Positions 33,429-45,369 of a stretch of 64,000 bases of DNA are shown one piece after another. The first letter of the stretch is position 1, and each line of letters opens with the position of its first letter. A program made the translations under genes and the position numbers. Source of the stretch: Dromiciops gliroides (taxonomy: Eukaryota > Chordata > Mammalia > Microbiotheria > Microbiotheriidae); NCBI RefSeq assembly GCF_019393635.1, contig NC_057861.1, positions 154,025,544-154,089,543 of the forward strand, written 5' to 3'. Under the pieces are notes generated by a model. The model had not been told where the DNA came from and did not search any database. It saw only the letters and a program-made list of their open reading frames with translations.

Positions 33429-33807
33429 TTGTGATTTCCTTTTGACATGACGGAAGAATGGAGCAACTGGGTCATTTAGAACTCTGAGGTAAGTAAATTC
33501 ATGGAGTCAGGAGCCCTCTGAAGCTTTCATTTCTTGTGGATTTAGATAAGCACAAACAGTGTTATGAAAATACCATTCTCTTAGGAGAGTTTACAACAGT
33601 ATAACAGAACCCTGGGGGAAAGCAGTTCCTGGGATTGTGGAGTTTTCATCACTGCTAGAGGCTGAGAATAGTCTGTGAAACTTATGATTTATTTCCTAAT
33701 GGGAATAGTTTTCTTTTTATTAATTCCAAAAAAATTGTTCCCTACCAACAGAAAATCACGTGTATTTATTTTAGGAAATTTAAAAAGTCTCTCCCCCAAT
33801 TCTTTTT

Positions 33808-33952
33808 TTTTTTTTTTTTGCGTGGGGCAATGAGGGTCAAGTGACTTGCCCAGGGTCACACAGCTAGTAAGTGTCATGTGTCTGAGGCCGGATTTGAACT
33901 CAGGTCCTCCTGAATCCAAGGCCAGTACTTTATCCACTGCATCACCTAGCTG
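33808..33952 (-). repeat. WSINE1-like SINE, subfamily B
   Basis: Antisense copy; 'cccccaattcttttt' flanks both sides (from 33793 and from about 33954). Confidence 0.92.
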
Positions 33953-34417
33953 CCCCCCAATTCTTTTTTAATCAGTATGATTTTATAAAAATATACATTT
34001 AGACAATAGGACATAGGGTTATAATATGCAAGAGTTAGAAAACACCTTGGAAATCAGATAGTCTAGTCCTTACCTGAAACATGAATCCACTCACTTACAT
34101 TATTTTTTTTTCACTTACATTATTTTTTAAATGATGATAGGATATTTTACTGTGAAAGGGACCTCACCACTTGATGAGTCAGTTCGTTCCAGTTATAAAT
34201 ATTTGGTAGATCTATCCATTTGTCATCATGAACACACATTTATGAAGCATCTACCTTGTTCCAGGGATGGTGCTAATGTGCCTAGTGTTTACAGATTATC
34301 AATCTTCCATGTGCTTCTAAATTAGAATGTATGGAATCGCTCATTTCATTTAGAATAGCTAAACATTTCATCCTCATTATCACTGAATTATCCAACAATG
34401 GGGTAATTAATTTTTAT

Positions 34418-34560
34418 TATTTTTTGTTTGTTTGTTTTAGTGGGGCAATGAGGGTTAAGTGACTTGCCCAAGGTCACAAAGCTAGTAAGTGTCAAATATC
34501 TGAGGCTGGATTTGAACTCAGATCCTCCTGAATCCAGGGCCAGTGCTTTATCCACTGCAC
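34418..34560 (-). repeat. WSINE1-like SINE, subfamily B, head-truncated
   Basis: Ends at 'tccactgcacc' without the 5' head. 'aatggggtaatt' flanks both sides (34397 and 34564). Confidence 0.9.
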
Positions 34561-34634
34561 CAAATGGGGTAATTTATTAAAGGGATTTGTTATATTCCTT
34601 TACTTATCTTCTAAATCCCTTCACAGTCCTTTTT

Positions 34635-34725
34635 GATAGGAAGCAGCACTGGACTTGACATCAGGAAGATCTGAGTTCAAATCCTGTCTTAAGCTATATT
34701 CTAACTGTGACTCTGGGAAAGTAAT
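34635..34725 (+). repeat. MIR fragment
   Basis: 'catcaggaagatctgagttc' then 'gactctgggaaagtaa'. Confidence 0.65.
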
Positions 34726-34734
34726 TTAAAATGT

Positions 34735-36445
34735 TTTTATTGATGCATTTCATTTATTTTATATCATCATAGTTTCTTCCAGTATCATTGTCCCTCCTCC
34801 TCCAAGAGAACCATCCCATATAAAAAATAGCCTTTTTAAAAGGCATTAAAAAAGGGGAAAAAAGAAAAAAAAGAGGAGGGAAAGTCAACATAACTCATCA
34901 ATACATCTGAAAAAGTTTGAAAAATGTGTAATGCTCAACACTTGGGGATCTCCCATTTCTGCAAAAGTTGTCTTACAGCTTTCCTTACAAGTCAGACTTA
35001 TTCTTTGTATTTAGCAATATTCACATTGTATGTGTGTTTGTTCTTTTTACCATCTCCATTTGTTTTAGTTATTATGTATATTGTTTTCTCGGCTCTGTTT
35101 ATGTCACTCTGCATCAGTTCATGTAGATCTTTCCAAGCTTCCCTGTATTGATCACACACATCATTTCTTACTAACATTCATGAACCCACAATTTGTTCAG
35201 TCATTCCCCAATCCATGGGCATCTACTTTGCTTCTAAATCTTTGCTATAACAAAAAATGATACTATAAGCATTTTTGTGTATATAAAAATGTTCTTTTTA
35301 TCCATGGCCTCTTTGGGATATAAGATTAGTAATGGAATCTCTAGGCTGAGTCAAAAGAAACGGACATTTTATTTACTTTATTTGTATAATTCCAAATTGC
35401 TTACGAAGATGGTTGCACTTATTCACAGCTCTACCAATAGTGGATCTGGTGCAACTCTTCCAACATTGACTGTTCCCATCTTTTGCCATCTCTATCCATT
35501 TGTGGGGTGTTAGGTAAAATCTTAGGATAGTGTCGATTTCTTTAAGGCTGACTTTCTTTTTAGAAATATTTCAAATCCTCTTTTTATTAAATGTCCATTT
35601 TTCCATATTGATGGATAAACTCAGATTCTTGGGGTAAGTCACCTTGGATTGCATCTTGCACCATTTTGCCTTTTGGAATACAATATTCCATTCCTTCCTG
35701 CAGTTTCTGGCAGATGCAGAATAGTCTTGTGCTGTTCAAATTACTTTTCCTTTATATTTGAAAGCCTTTCTCTTGATCCCTGGCAGAATTTATTGTTTGA
35801 CAGGTGAATTGTTAAATGTAACCACTATATGTCTTGGAATTTGTAGCATGGAGGTTTTTTTCCTGAAGGTAATCTATAGATTCTTTGAATTGGTACTTTG
35901 ATGTGTTCAGAAATTCTGGGCAGGTTTTTGTGGTATTATTTCTTGCATTATGGTGTTGAGGCTTTTTGGCTTGTTATATTCTTCTGGGAGATCTATAATC
36001 CTTAGGTTGTATCTATGCTTCCTGTCTTTGAGATTAATGGTTTTTTTTTGCTTATATTTTATCTTCTTATCTTTTAAAATGTTTTTGATTTTTCTTCTCT
36101 TCCATATTTTTCTTCACTATTATGTATTTGCATTTTCAATCAGTTATTCTCTCTTTTGTTTCTTTTGCATCACTTGCCATCATGAACTGAAATTTTTCTA
36201 TTCTGCCATTTATTTCTTCTGTATAGGCTATACATTGTGTTTTCACGTTTTTTTTATTTGGAGGTTTTTTTCCCCCACAATTGGTTTTTAAAACATTCAA
36301 GCACATCCTGCTATGGCTTCATGATGTGTTGGAAAGGTCCTTTGCCTCCTCAGGTGTTACTTCATTTCCATTTGTCTTGCAGTATTGTATTATATAAACT
36401 AGTGGCTGGAGTGTGTTAGTCAGTGGGAGAAGGACTGTTGTCTTA
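34735..36445 (-). repeat. L1-type LINE (antisense), ~1.7 kb
   Basis: Includes 'caatttgttcagtcattccc' and 'aattgcttacgaagatggtt', antisense L1 3' region. It is followed by T-rich text near 35940-36060 ('tcttctgggagatctataat') typical of antisense LINE 5'/ORF1 sequence. There may be more than one fragment. Confidence 0.6.
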
Positions 36446-36469
36446 GTACTGTTAAGAATTAGGGGTTGG

Positions 36470-36633
36470 GGGCAGCTAGGTGGCACAGTGGATAAGCACT
36501 GGCCCTGGATTCATGAGGACCTGAGTTCAAATCCAGCCTCAGACACTTGACACTTACTAGCTGTGTGACCCTGGACAAGTCACTTAACCCTCATTGCCCC
36601 ACAAAATAAATAAATAAATGAAATTAAAAAAAA
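36470..36633 (+). repeat. WSINE1-like SINE, subfamily B (left member of a doublet)
   Basis: Sense copy bounded by 'aagaattaggggttgg' at 36454-36469 and 36634-36649. Confidence 0.95.
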
Positions 36634-36649
36634 AAGAATTAGGGGTTGG

Positions 36650-36799
36650 GGGCAGCTAGGTGGTACAGTGGATAGAGCACTGGCCCTGGAATCAGGAGTA
36701 CCTGAGTTCAAATCTGGCCTCAGACACTTAACACTTACTAGCTGTGTGACCTTGGGCAAGTCACTTAACCCCAATTGCCTCACTAAAAAAAAAAAAAAA
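36650..36799 (+). repeat. WSINE1-like SINE, subfamily A (right member of a doublet)
   Basis: Sense copy bounded by 'aagaattaggggttgg' at 36634-36649 and 'aagaatcaggagttgg' at 36800-36815. Confidence 0.95.
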
Positions 36800-36974
36800 A
36801 AGAATCAGGAGTTGGTAGCTTTCTTTCATGTTAATTCATCCTGTTTTTACCTGGGTTCTACTTGAGTTTTACTTGGGTTTGGGTTCTTGGGTTCTTGGTG
36901 TCCTAAACCATGGAGACAGCTGGTATTGCTTTCTGTCTTGTGCATAATTCCTATTTTGGAGAGGTTTAAGAGGT

Positions 36975-37130
36975 CATGAAGATGAGAAAAAATGTTGAGT
37001 CCTCCATCAGTCTTCCATCCCCCCACAAGTTATTCCGTCTTTCTGGTCCTCAGTTTCTTCATCTATAAAATGAATGGGCTGGACTTAATGATGGGTAAGG
37101 TCCCTCCAGCTCTTAATCCATAATCCTGAT
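36975..37130 (+). repeat. MIR 3'-part
   Basis: 'cctcagtttcttcatctata' then 'gggctggacttaatgat'. Confidence 0.7.
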
Positions 37131-37149
37131 TTAAAATTTGATTTTGGTT

Positions 37150-38020
37150 TTGATGGACCAGCAAATCACCTACCTATGAACTGAATGATTTTTTTAATTG
37201 GGGGAGGAGTAAAATATGATTGAGACTATGGGGAGAAGGACTGATGGGAGATTTTGTTCTTTCTTTCCAAGTTCTGCTTTACATTTTGGACTCTTGTTAT
37301 TCATTCAGATTCACTATATTCAGATTGTATTCATTGCTGGAGGGAGAAAAAAAACTATTTTCTCATCTTAAATAATTCATTTAACCTTTTTGGGCTTCAG
37401 TTTCCTTATCTTTAAATTAAAGAATTTTGATTAAATTATCTCTTTATCCTCTTCCATCTTTAAAATTCTGCCCTAATTATCCATCACAATGGGTATAGTC
37501 ATCACCACATTACCAACTTCCCAGGAAAGAGGCGTGACAGTAAATATTAACTCATTACTCAGACATCTAGCCAATGACCAGATTCAACATGCATTTCCTC
37601 AACAGCATCAACATAGCTGCTATAATTTAAGTCCAGGCCTTGGACAGCTGAAAACTTACTTTATGAGACCTTCAGTCCCCCTCACCTGGGCACTAATCCC
37701 ATCACCCATTGTCCCAGGACTACTGCCTGAATTGCTCTCTCTCCCTATAGTTTTGACTATACTGTGCCCTGAGGCACAGTTATGCAGTATAGTATACAGC
37801 ATAGTTACACATTAGAGTAAAATCTTCATCCTCTGCTCTTGACACTATGCTTGAGCTTTTCTGTGATTCTGCATGTCCTTCTGTTTATTTATTTAATACC
37901 AACATTTTTGTCCCACTTCTCCAGCTTCAGAACTATTTCCTGGGCTGCCCCCTATTGTAATATGTATACTGTTTTAAAATAAATCCTCTCACCTCATCTA
38001 TAAAACATTCCTAATTGGAA
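37150..38020. other. No gene recognised; one MIR trace
   Basis: A MIR-like stretch is at 37355-37470. A 108-codon frame at 37489-37815 (+) shows no known domain. Confidence 0.35.
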
Positions 38021-38090
38021 TAATAACTCAAAGCATGGTATAGTAGATGGAATGTTTGACTTGGATCCAGGAAGACCTGGGTTCAAGCCC

Positions 38091-38242
38091 CCCCCCCTTT
38101 TTTTTTTGCAGGGCAATGATGGTTAAGTGACATGCCCAGGGACACACAGCTAGTACATGTCAAGTGTCTGAGGCCAGATTTGAACTCAGGTCCTCCTGAA
38201 TCCAGGGCAGGTGCTTTATCCACTGCGCCACCTAGCTATCCC
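38091..38242 (-). repeat. WSINE1-like SINE, subfamily B, inside a MIR
   Basis: Interrupts a sense MIR (38028-38090, 'aggaagacctgggttcaag'). It is preceded by a C9 run. Confidence 0.88.
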
Positions 38243-39424
38243 ATAAATGTTTATTTATTGATTGATAGCATGTAAGCTTCATTTGACACCTGCACTTATT
38301 TGTTGTCTAGATATCTTGTATATGGTTGTTCAAATGATGTTTCTGTCTCTAGTTGTTAGTTCCTAGAGAACAGACAGCAAGTCTGTTAAATTCACTTGTT
38401 ACAGCAACACTTAACCTGGAACACCATGCAGACTTTTCAATGTTTCAAGGATCTGTGATTTTGTACATGTGCACAATTCCTCTGGCAATGTGCATTGCAA
38501 CCCTTCTTTAAAGCAGTGGCTTTCTAGTTTTGCTGTGGTACTCTGTTCTTTGCCTTTTAACACCTGGAATAACAATTTTATTGTCATCTTGATCTCTAAA
38601 TTCCCTTTCAATTTTAGTGGGGAAATCATCTCATGTCATTCTTATGAAATTTCACCCAGCCAAGAGAATGATATCAAGTGAAGCTCCAAAGACCAAAGAG
38701 GTGTTTTTTGGAAGGAGGTTAGGCAACATTTCCTTGATAAGCATTTCATATTCCAAGCAACTCATTTAGGTCAGATCAGAATGATTGAAAATACACTCAC
38801 AATTAGAGATCTGATTTCCTAACAAGTCTTTAGTTTACTGTCACTTTCTTTTTCTTCTTAAAGGTTTATCTTCAAGAAGCATAAGATGGAACAATGACAT
38901 CGCATTTTTGTTTGTGGTAAACCCTCTTAAAAAGTTTCTGTTTAGAGTATTCCCAAAGACATCATGGGTAGTGTTAGAAGAATCAAGGTCTTAGACAATG
39001 GACAAGAAAAGACTGGCACTCAAATATCAGTTTGGATTCAGAGCATAATTTATATAGAGGAATTTTAGGGAGGTCTATGCCTTATTCCCTAACATATTAA
39101 GATGAAGCTATAAAGCAGGGCTTGTGTCTTCATCTAGCCCCTGGGGCCTTATCAGGTATTTACATATGTGACATGTGGTGCAAAAAGTCTGCCTACATTA
39201 AGCTTACAGGATGGCAGTATTAATTATCCAGCAAGGGAATGCAATGTCTTAGTTGCTCACCAAAGCAGGACTTTCCTTGAGCCAACAGCCCATGTTTTCA
39301 ACAGCTTCTCTCTGAAGAATGTAAAGGAGAAACTTCCTAAAAGCCTATACACTAGACAGCACTCACCTGCAAATGCCTGGCCTGTCCCCCCTTATTACCA
39401 AATCCATAGTTTCATAGGATCCTA
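38243..39424. other. No gene recognised
   Basis: About 1.2 kb with only a weak L2-like trace near 38350. Short frames on both strands have no recognisable domain. Confidence 0.35.
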
Positions 39425-39600
39425 AATTTAGAGCTAGGAGGGACTTCAGAGCCCATGGACACCAAGCCCCTCATTTTATAGATGAGGAAATTGAGGCACA
39501 GAGATATTAAATGACTTGCCTAGGATCACAGGTTTAGTTAGGTATTTGAGGTGGGATTTTAGCCCAGCCTTCCTGAAGCTCATTATCTTATCTGTTGTCT
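39425..39600 (-). repeat. MIR SINE (antisense)
   Basis: 'atagatgaggaaattgaggc', 'aaatgacttgcctaggatca'. Confidence 0.85.
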
Positions 39601-40152
39601 GCTGTTTTAATAGTAGCACCAAACACTTTGCCTTAACCCCAACTTGCCATATTCAGAATTAATTTGAGGGATGAAATGGGATATTACTAAAATATTAAAT
39701 ATAATATCTCTGATAATATACATATAACTCATAAACTCCACCCTGTCTGGACTCACTTCAGAGTCCACTACACTCAAAGCACCTGTATACTTGTCATGTC
39801 ATGTAGTAAACTGCATCAAGTGAAAAAGTAGATCAAATACTCCCAATTATAGATACCCATCCCTAGTCATCGCCTCAAACTTTTCCCTTTTGCCCTTTAT
39901 AATTTGTGAGCCACTTGCACCTGTAGTATGTTTAGGAAGGGCAAAAGTGATGGGTGGGTGTCCACCCCTATCTCAGATCACAGACTAGAAACAAAGGAAA
40001 GTAGGAAAAGTGAGGAGAGGACTCCTAGTGAAATGGGATTTACAACAGCTGGCTGTCCTGGCAACTTGGGATCTTTTTTCTCCTTACAGTTCCCATCCCA
40101 TCTCTCTGCTCCAAGACAGGAATCTCTCCCACATTTCTGATCTGCAGTCTTT

Positions 40153-40337
40153 CTTCTTCTTCTTCTTCTTCTTCTTCTTCTTCTTCTTCTTCTTCTTTTT
40201 TAGTGAGGCAATTGGGGTTAAATGACTTGCCCAGGGTCACACAGCTAGTAAGTGTTAAGTGTCTGAAACTGGATTTGAACTCAGGTACTCCTGACTCCAG
40301 GGCCGGTGCTCTATCCATTGTGCCACCTAGCCGTCCC
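40153..40337 (-). repeat. WSINE1-like SINE, subfamily A, with (TTC)n tail
   Basis: The tail has become (TTC)n at about 40153-40197. TSD 'tgatctgcagtcttt' (one mismatch) at 40138-40152 and 40338-40352. Confidence 0.92.
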
Positions 40338-40362
40338 TGATCTCCAGTCTTTTACTCATACA

Positions 40363-40420
40363 GCAGCAGCAGTAGCAGCAACTCTTGTTGCAGCAGTGAC
40401 AGCAGTAGCTGCCACTTTAG
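40363..40420. repeat. (CAG)n-like short tract
   Basis: Interrupted CAG/GCA repeats. Confidence 0.7.
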
Positions 40421-40804
40421 CCACAGACCCAGTTCCTTTCTTTTTACCAAGCAGAAGTCCAGCAGTCTATAAACAAGCGTATCAGTCATTTCCCCAATTG
40501 CAACCAAAAAGTCTGATGCTCAGAATCAATAGAAGGAAAAGAGGGAGTCAACACTGGATGTTGAAGGTATTCTTGTCTCTCTCTCTCTTTCTTATCTTGA
40601 GGCTTCCAATATATTGGAATCACATGTTTCTTGAGATCCCAGGTGAAAACGGAGGACATGCATCCTTCTCATGTGTCAGGATCATCAAGAAATGTTGTCG
40701 GTTTCTTCTTCACTGAATCACTGTCACTGTGGGCTCAGGGATAAATGATAATTCAAAGAGACAGAGAAAGGCCTGGGACACCTAAATTAAACTAACCCAG
40801 ATTA

Positions 40805-41245
40805 GTCAAAATTGTTCACTATCACCCTTGCTCAACTCCAGTATAATTTGGAGAGTGAACACTTGCTCCAAAGCCACCTTGCCAACCTTGTCCACTATTA
40901 TCCTATACATCATCACACCAAAACTTTGAGAAACAATTGTCTACACTTGCTGCCTTCACATTTTAAACTCTTATTCACTTCTCCACACCTTGCAAACACT
41001 GACCACACCCCTCTGTTGAAACTGCTCTCCCAAAGAATATTGATGACAGCTTTACTTGCTAAATCTGATGGCCTTTTTTTTTTTTTTCTGTCCTCATCCT
41101 TCTGGACCTCTCTACAGGTTTGGACAACTGATCACCCAGAGGTTTTGGATTTGCCCCTTCTCTCCTCTTTCAAACCTCTCTCCCTTGTGGATCTCATTAG
41201 CTCTCATAGGTTCAATCAATTATAGCTGTGTCCTGATAAGTACCA
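40805..41245 (+). repeat. L2 ORF2 fragment
   Basis: 'gaaactgctctcccaaagaa', 'tgtcctcatccttctggacc' followed by 'tctctacaggtttgg' is the same L2 region as at 22010-22130. Confidence 0.75.
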
Positions 41246-41282
41246 AAAAAAAAAAAATGAATCCCCTGAAGTGATCACATCT

Positions 41283-41417
41283 TCAAAATGAGGGTTAAGT
41301 GACTTGCCCAGGGTGATACAGCTAATAAGTGTAAAGTGTCTGAGGCTGGATTTGAACTCAGGCCCTCCTGAATCCAGGACTGGCGCTTTATCCACTGTAC
41401 CACCTAGCTGCCCCCAC
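41283..41417 (-). repeat. WSINE1-like SINE, subfamily B
   Basis: Antisense copy lacking most of its tail. Confidence 0.85.
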
Positions 41418-41419
41418 AC

Positions 41420-41899
41420 TTAATATATTTTTGAGCTGAAATGTTAAAAGTAATTTCAGAAATGCATTTGTTTGTATTAAGAAGTTGATACTATCTCTAA
41501 AAGGGATCAAGACCTATTTCATAATGTTTTACACCATCAAAAGAGGAAATTGGGTGTTAGCTTCCTTTTCCCACGGGATTAAATTTGATACTAGTATTAT
41601 AATGAGATAATAAAATGCAAACTGGCTTCATTTTAAAGCTGAAACAATATTTTATAGGCATTCATATCATCAGTGGTCTACATTTTGAGACCTGGTTTCA
41701 AATCCCATCTCTGTCCACATGGTCAAGTAACTTATCCTCTAAGAGAAACTCTTCCCTTGCCTGTAAACTGACTTGGACCAGGTGATCTCTGAAGTCTGAG
41801 ATTAGGAGATCAAATGATGTCTGTTGATAGGAAAGGCATTTTCAAGTTTTTCCACTAAAGTGCTGCTTTACTACCTTATTGTGGTATACCTAGTCAGTG
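41420..41899. other. Unrecognised sequence with a MIR trace
   Basis: A sense MIR-like stretch is at about 41685-41805 ('aagtaacttatcctctaaga'). Nothing else is named. Confidence 0.4.
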
Positions 41900-42048
41900 A
41901 TGCCTGATGCATAAGCATTTATTAAGTGCCTACTATGTGTCAGGTGCTGTGCTAAGTGCTGGGGTACAGAGGCAAAAGATAATTTCTGCTCTCCAGGAGT
42001 TCACAATCCAATGGGAGGTGACAAGCAAACACTATCTCTCTCTCTCTC

Positions 42049-42118
<70 letters not shown>

Positions 42119-42690
42119 TATATATATACATATATATATATACATATACATATACACACACATATATACACATATATATACATATATATATACATATACA
42201 TACACACACACAAATAAGCCATATATAGGCTAAATAGGAAATAATCAATAGGAGGTGTTGGGAAAGGCTTCCTTTAGAAGGAAGGATGTTAGCAGGGATT
42301 TGAAGGAAGTCAGGGAAGCTAGAAGGGAAAGCATCCCAGGCATGGGGAACAGAGAAAATGCCCAGAACTGAGAGGAGTGTCTTGTTTATGAAGCAGGAGG
42401 AGGCCAGGGACGCTAGATCAAAGAATACATGTTGGAGAGTAAGGTTTAAGAGTAAAGGTGGTGGTGGTGGGGAGGGGTTGTTATGAAGACCTTTGAATGT
42501 CAGAAAGATAATTTTATATTTGATTCTAGAGGTAATAGGGAATCACCAGAGTTTGTTGAGTTGGGGATGGCCCAGAGGGTGCCCTTGGATTTGGGAGGCT
42601 ATGCCAGGGAAGTACAACTCAGAAAGCTCTTAGTAAAGATGGAAAGACTTTGAATATCAGTCTAGGGATGGATTGCCTATAGGGTCAGAT
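41900..42690 (-). repeat. L2 (antisense), split by a microsatellite
   Basis: 'tgtcaggtgctgtgctaagt' through 'gcatcccaggcatggggaac' and 'tttgaatgtcagaaagataa'. Confidence 0.8.
42033..42212. repeat. Compound (TC)n-(TA)n-(CA)n microsatellite, ~180 bp
   Basis: A TC run, a ~50-bp TA run, then CA and mixed TA/CA. Confidence 0.95.
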
Positions 42691-42694
42691 ATCT

Positions 42695-42870
42695 AGAGCA
42701 TCTTAGAGGCCATCTAGACATTTTGAGGAACTAGAAATTAATGCCTATGGAAGTTAAATGACTTTTCTGAGGTCATATAAGTATTGTCAGTGTTAGGATG
42801 TCAATCCCAGATCCCCTGACTTGGTAGCCAGGCTGCCTTTTCCCTGTGCCACACCATGATCTGAGGACCA
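42695..42870 (-). repeat. MIR SINE (antisense)
   Basis: 'aagttaaatgacttttctga' and 'ggtcatataagtatt'. Confidence 0.65.
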
Positions 42871-42881
42871 GGCTAGTCAGT

Positions 42882-43086
42882 GTCTTTTCTTTTCTTTTCT
42901 TTTTTCTTTTCTTTTCTTTCTTTTCTTCCTTCCTTCCTTCCTTCCTTTCTTTCTTTTCGGTGGGGCAAAGAGGGTTAAGTGACTTGCCCAGGGTCACACA
43001 GCTAGTAAGTGTCAAGTGTCTGAGGCTGAATTCGAACTCAAGTCCTCCTGAATCCAGGGCCAGTGATTTATCCACTGGGCCACCTA
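42882..43086 (-). repeat. WSINE1-like SINE, subfamily B, with CTTTT/CCTT tail
   Basis: TSD 'aggctagtcagt' at 42870-42881 and 43087-43098. Confidence 0.92.
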
Positions 43087-43164
43087 AGGCTAGTCAGTTT
43101 CAAAGAAGACAGGGTGTTGATTTTTTAGCCACAAGAATAACTAAAACTATCTAGGAGAGGCAGT

Positions 43165-43430
43165 GTGTGGTAGTGGATAATACTAATTATACCAGCTAGC
43201 ATTTATATAGCATTTTCGGGTTTGCAAAACCATGTTGTTAACTAATTTGATTCTTAGAAATCTGATCCTTGAAGGAGGTGCTATTTGACACATGAATAAA
43301 CTGAGACACAAAGAGGCTGGTTAAGTGTCTTGCCCCAGGGTCACACCTAAGAGAAGTGTCCAAGGTAGGAATTCAATTCAGGTCTTTCTGACTCCAAGTT
43401 CCATACTCTTTCCACTGTGCCATCTTGTAT
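43165..43430 (-). repeat. MIR SINE (antisense)
   Basis: 'agctagcatttatatagcat', 'tgtcttgccccagggtcaca'. Confidence 0.85.
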
Positions 43431-43754
43431 TTTAAATAGACTGTTTCCATGTAAGGAAGGCCTAGGTTCAGGTCCAGATTCTGATTTGTCACTTAAATTC
43501 TCAGTACTTCAATATGACACCCCAACTCTAAATTGCAGAAGAGGTGTCATATTGCATTGGTACAGGGGGTTTCCTCACTCAAGAGTTCTACAAACCAAAG
43601 AAATAAATCACAGGTCTGATTTTAAAAAGAAAACAAAACCAACCCCCCCCCCCCCAAAACCATTAAGTTAAAAAGGAACTTCCATCTTGCATTAATGGTG
43701 GGAGTGGTTACATTTCCAAAAGACAGATCCCTGAAATCCATAAGGACTTTTTGT

Positions 43755-44010
43755 ACTTGGTCTGGAGTCAGGAAAACCTCCGTTCAAATCTGGCTTGAGA
43801 CACTTACTAGCTGTGTGGTTCTAGGCAAGATACTTAGCCTCTGTTTTCTCATCTTTATTTAAGATGGGGATAAAAACAGCACCTACCTCTCAGGGCTGTT
43901 GTGGGGATCAAATGAGAGAATAATTACAGCACTTAGCCTAGCACCTGGCATATGGTAAATTCTATATAAATATTGGCTATTATTATTGTTATTGTCACTG
44001 TTGTTATTTG
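43755..44010 (+). repeat. Mar/MIR SINE
   Basis: 'tggtctggagtcaggaaaac', 'cacttactagctgtgtggtt', with a MIR 3' end at 43925-43980. It bounds the RIPK2 3' UTR. Confidence 0.85.
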
Positions 44011-44014
44011 ATGA

Positions 44015-44418
44015 ACAAAGACATGTTTTTTGAAATCAATGCACTTTAGGCAAGTAATAAATACTTCACAAAGCTAGCAATTGTAGAAATGGCTTACATC
44101 ACAAAAAGAGAATGTCATACAACATTTCTTATGAACAAGTACAAGTGTAATTATTTTATCCTTAAAACAACATCAATTTACAAAACACAACATAGCAAGC
44201 TATCTACTGCAGTGAAAAGTCGTCCACTTATATTCATAAAAAAATACTTTGATGTCCTATGTGGTTGAATCCGGAAATAATTAATATTAACTTTAAAAGA
44301 TATCTCAGTGATATACCTAATTCTCAAAATATTGTTTATAATTAACGTTGTAGCTGAAGTATGAGAGAGAAAAGAATGTCTTTTCATATATTGACTTTCC
44401 CTCTGGGTAAGCAAACAC
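44015..44418 (-). other. Probable RIPK2 3' UTR (repeat-free stretch after the stop)
   Basis: About 400 bp directly after the RIPK2 stop hold no repeat I recognise, consistent with 3' UTR. It ends near a MIR at 43755-44010. No canonical AATAAA on the minus strand stands out, so the true end is unknown. Confidence 0.45.
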
Positions 44419-44768
44419 TTAAAAGCTTTTGTTTTGGAATAAATTTAAAGATGTTACCCTAGAAACCAAAGATACTTCTGGGTAAGGCTGAAGACCCAAC
44501 TGTCTGTTATCTTTCAATTTCTGTACTATAATTTTGGCAAATTCTTCTCCTTGAATGTCAGAGGTATCCAGCATTTGCCTGACTTTTGATGTCCGTGTAG
44601 GTTTGGTGTTAATAAGTTCATAGTCTTCCTTCATAAGCAAATCCTTAGAAAGAAGGGCATCTAGACACTGGTTGAGGCAAGCTTCAGTCATCTGGTTTAC
44701 AATATCTTCCCTTTTGCTTTGGATCCATTGCTGGGCAATATCATTTCCCTGATTCTCTGACAGGAAGT
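44419..44768 (-). CDS. RIPK2: RIPK2 terminal exon: CARD and stop codon
   Basis: The terminal coding exon is 350 bp, giving 115 residues and a stop at 44419-44421. It begins [20 protein letters not shown] and continues [40 protein letters not shown] and [20 protein letters not shown] to the C-terminus LNLFQNKSF. This is the RIPK2 CARD, which binds NOD1/NOD2 and polymerises. The Tyr equivalent to human Tyr474 is kept in MKEDYEL, and the Lys equivalent to human Lys538 is kept in QNKS. The acceptor is 'ttccattag'. The 3' UTR should continue below 44419; I could not place a poly(A) signal with confidence. Confidence 0.97.
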
Positions 44769-44829
44769 CTAATGGAAAAATACAAAAGACAGATGTGAAG
44801 TTATAGAAGAATATTCTTTACTTTTCCTT

Positions 44830-44955
44830 GTAGAAATCCTCTCAGTTTATTGTTTTAGAAAATCCTCTAGTGGTTCACTTGCCAAGTGAAGTTTAAATTC
44901 ATTAGGCTGGCATTTAACACTTTCTCCAAGTTTAGATGGCACTACTATTCTATTC
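44830..44955 (+). repeat. L2 fragment
   Basis: 'gaagtttaaattcattaggc' and 'tggcatttaacac', next to the RIPK2 terminal exon. Confidence 0.5.
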
Positions 44956-45156
44956 TTTTAAAAATGTATTGTTAGGAACTTAAATATCAACAAACACAAA
45001 CCTTTCCATATACAAATAATTGAAAAAGATCTACTCTAAATGTTCATATGGACTATTTGTACCCAACCTGTGGTAGAACCTTCCAAATTCATATTGGTCT
45101 CATCAGCTACAGTTGGAAACACTGTACCTTAACCCCAACACAATGATGTCATTTTA

Positions 45157-45308
45157 TTTTATCTTTTTTTTTTTTTTGCAGGACAATGGGGGTTAAGTGA
45201 CTTGCCCAGGGTCACACAGCTAGTGTCAAGTGTCTGAGGCTGGATTTGAACTCAAGTCCTCCTGAATCCAGGGCCAGTGCTTTATCCACTGTGCCACCTA
45301 GCAGCCTC
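45157..45308 (-). repeat. WSINE1-like SINE, subfamily B
   Basis: TSD 'atgatgtcatttta' at 45143-45156 and 45309-45322. Confidence 0.93.
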
Positions 45309-45369
45309 ATGATGTCATTTTAATCTTCTTCAAGAAGAAAGTACAACCACCATCCCTTACCCGTTGAGA

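Noticed and set aside
42001..42248. Tyr/Ile/His-rich frames at 42.0-42.2 kb and 31.2 kb
   Set aside because: Translations of (TA)n/(CA)n microsatellites.
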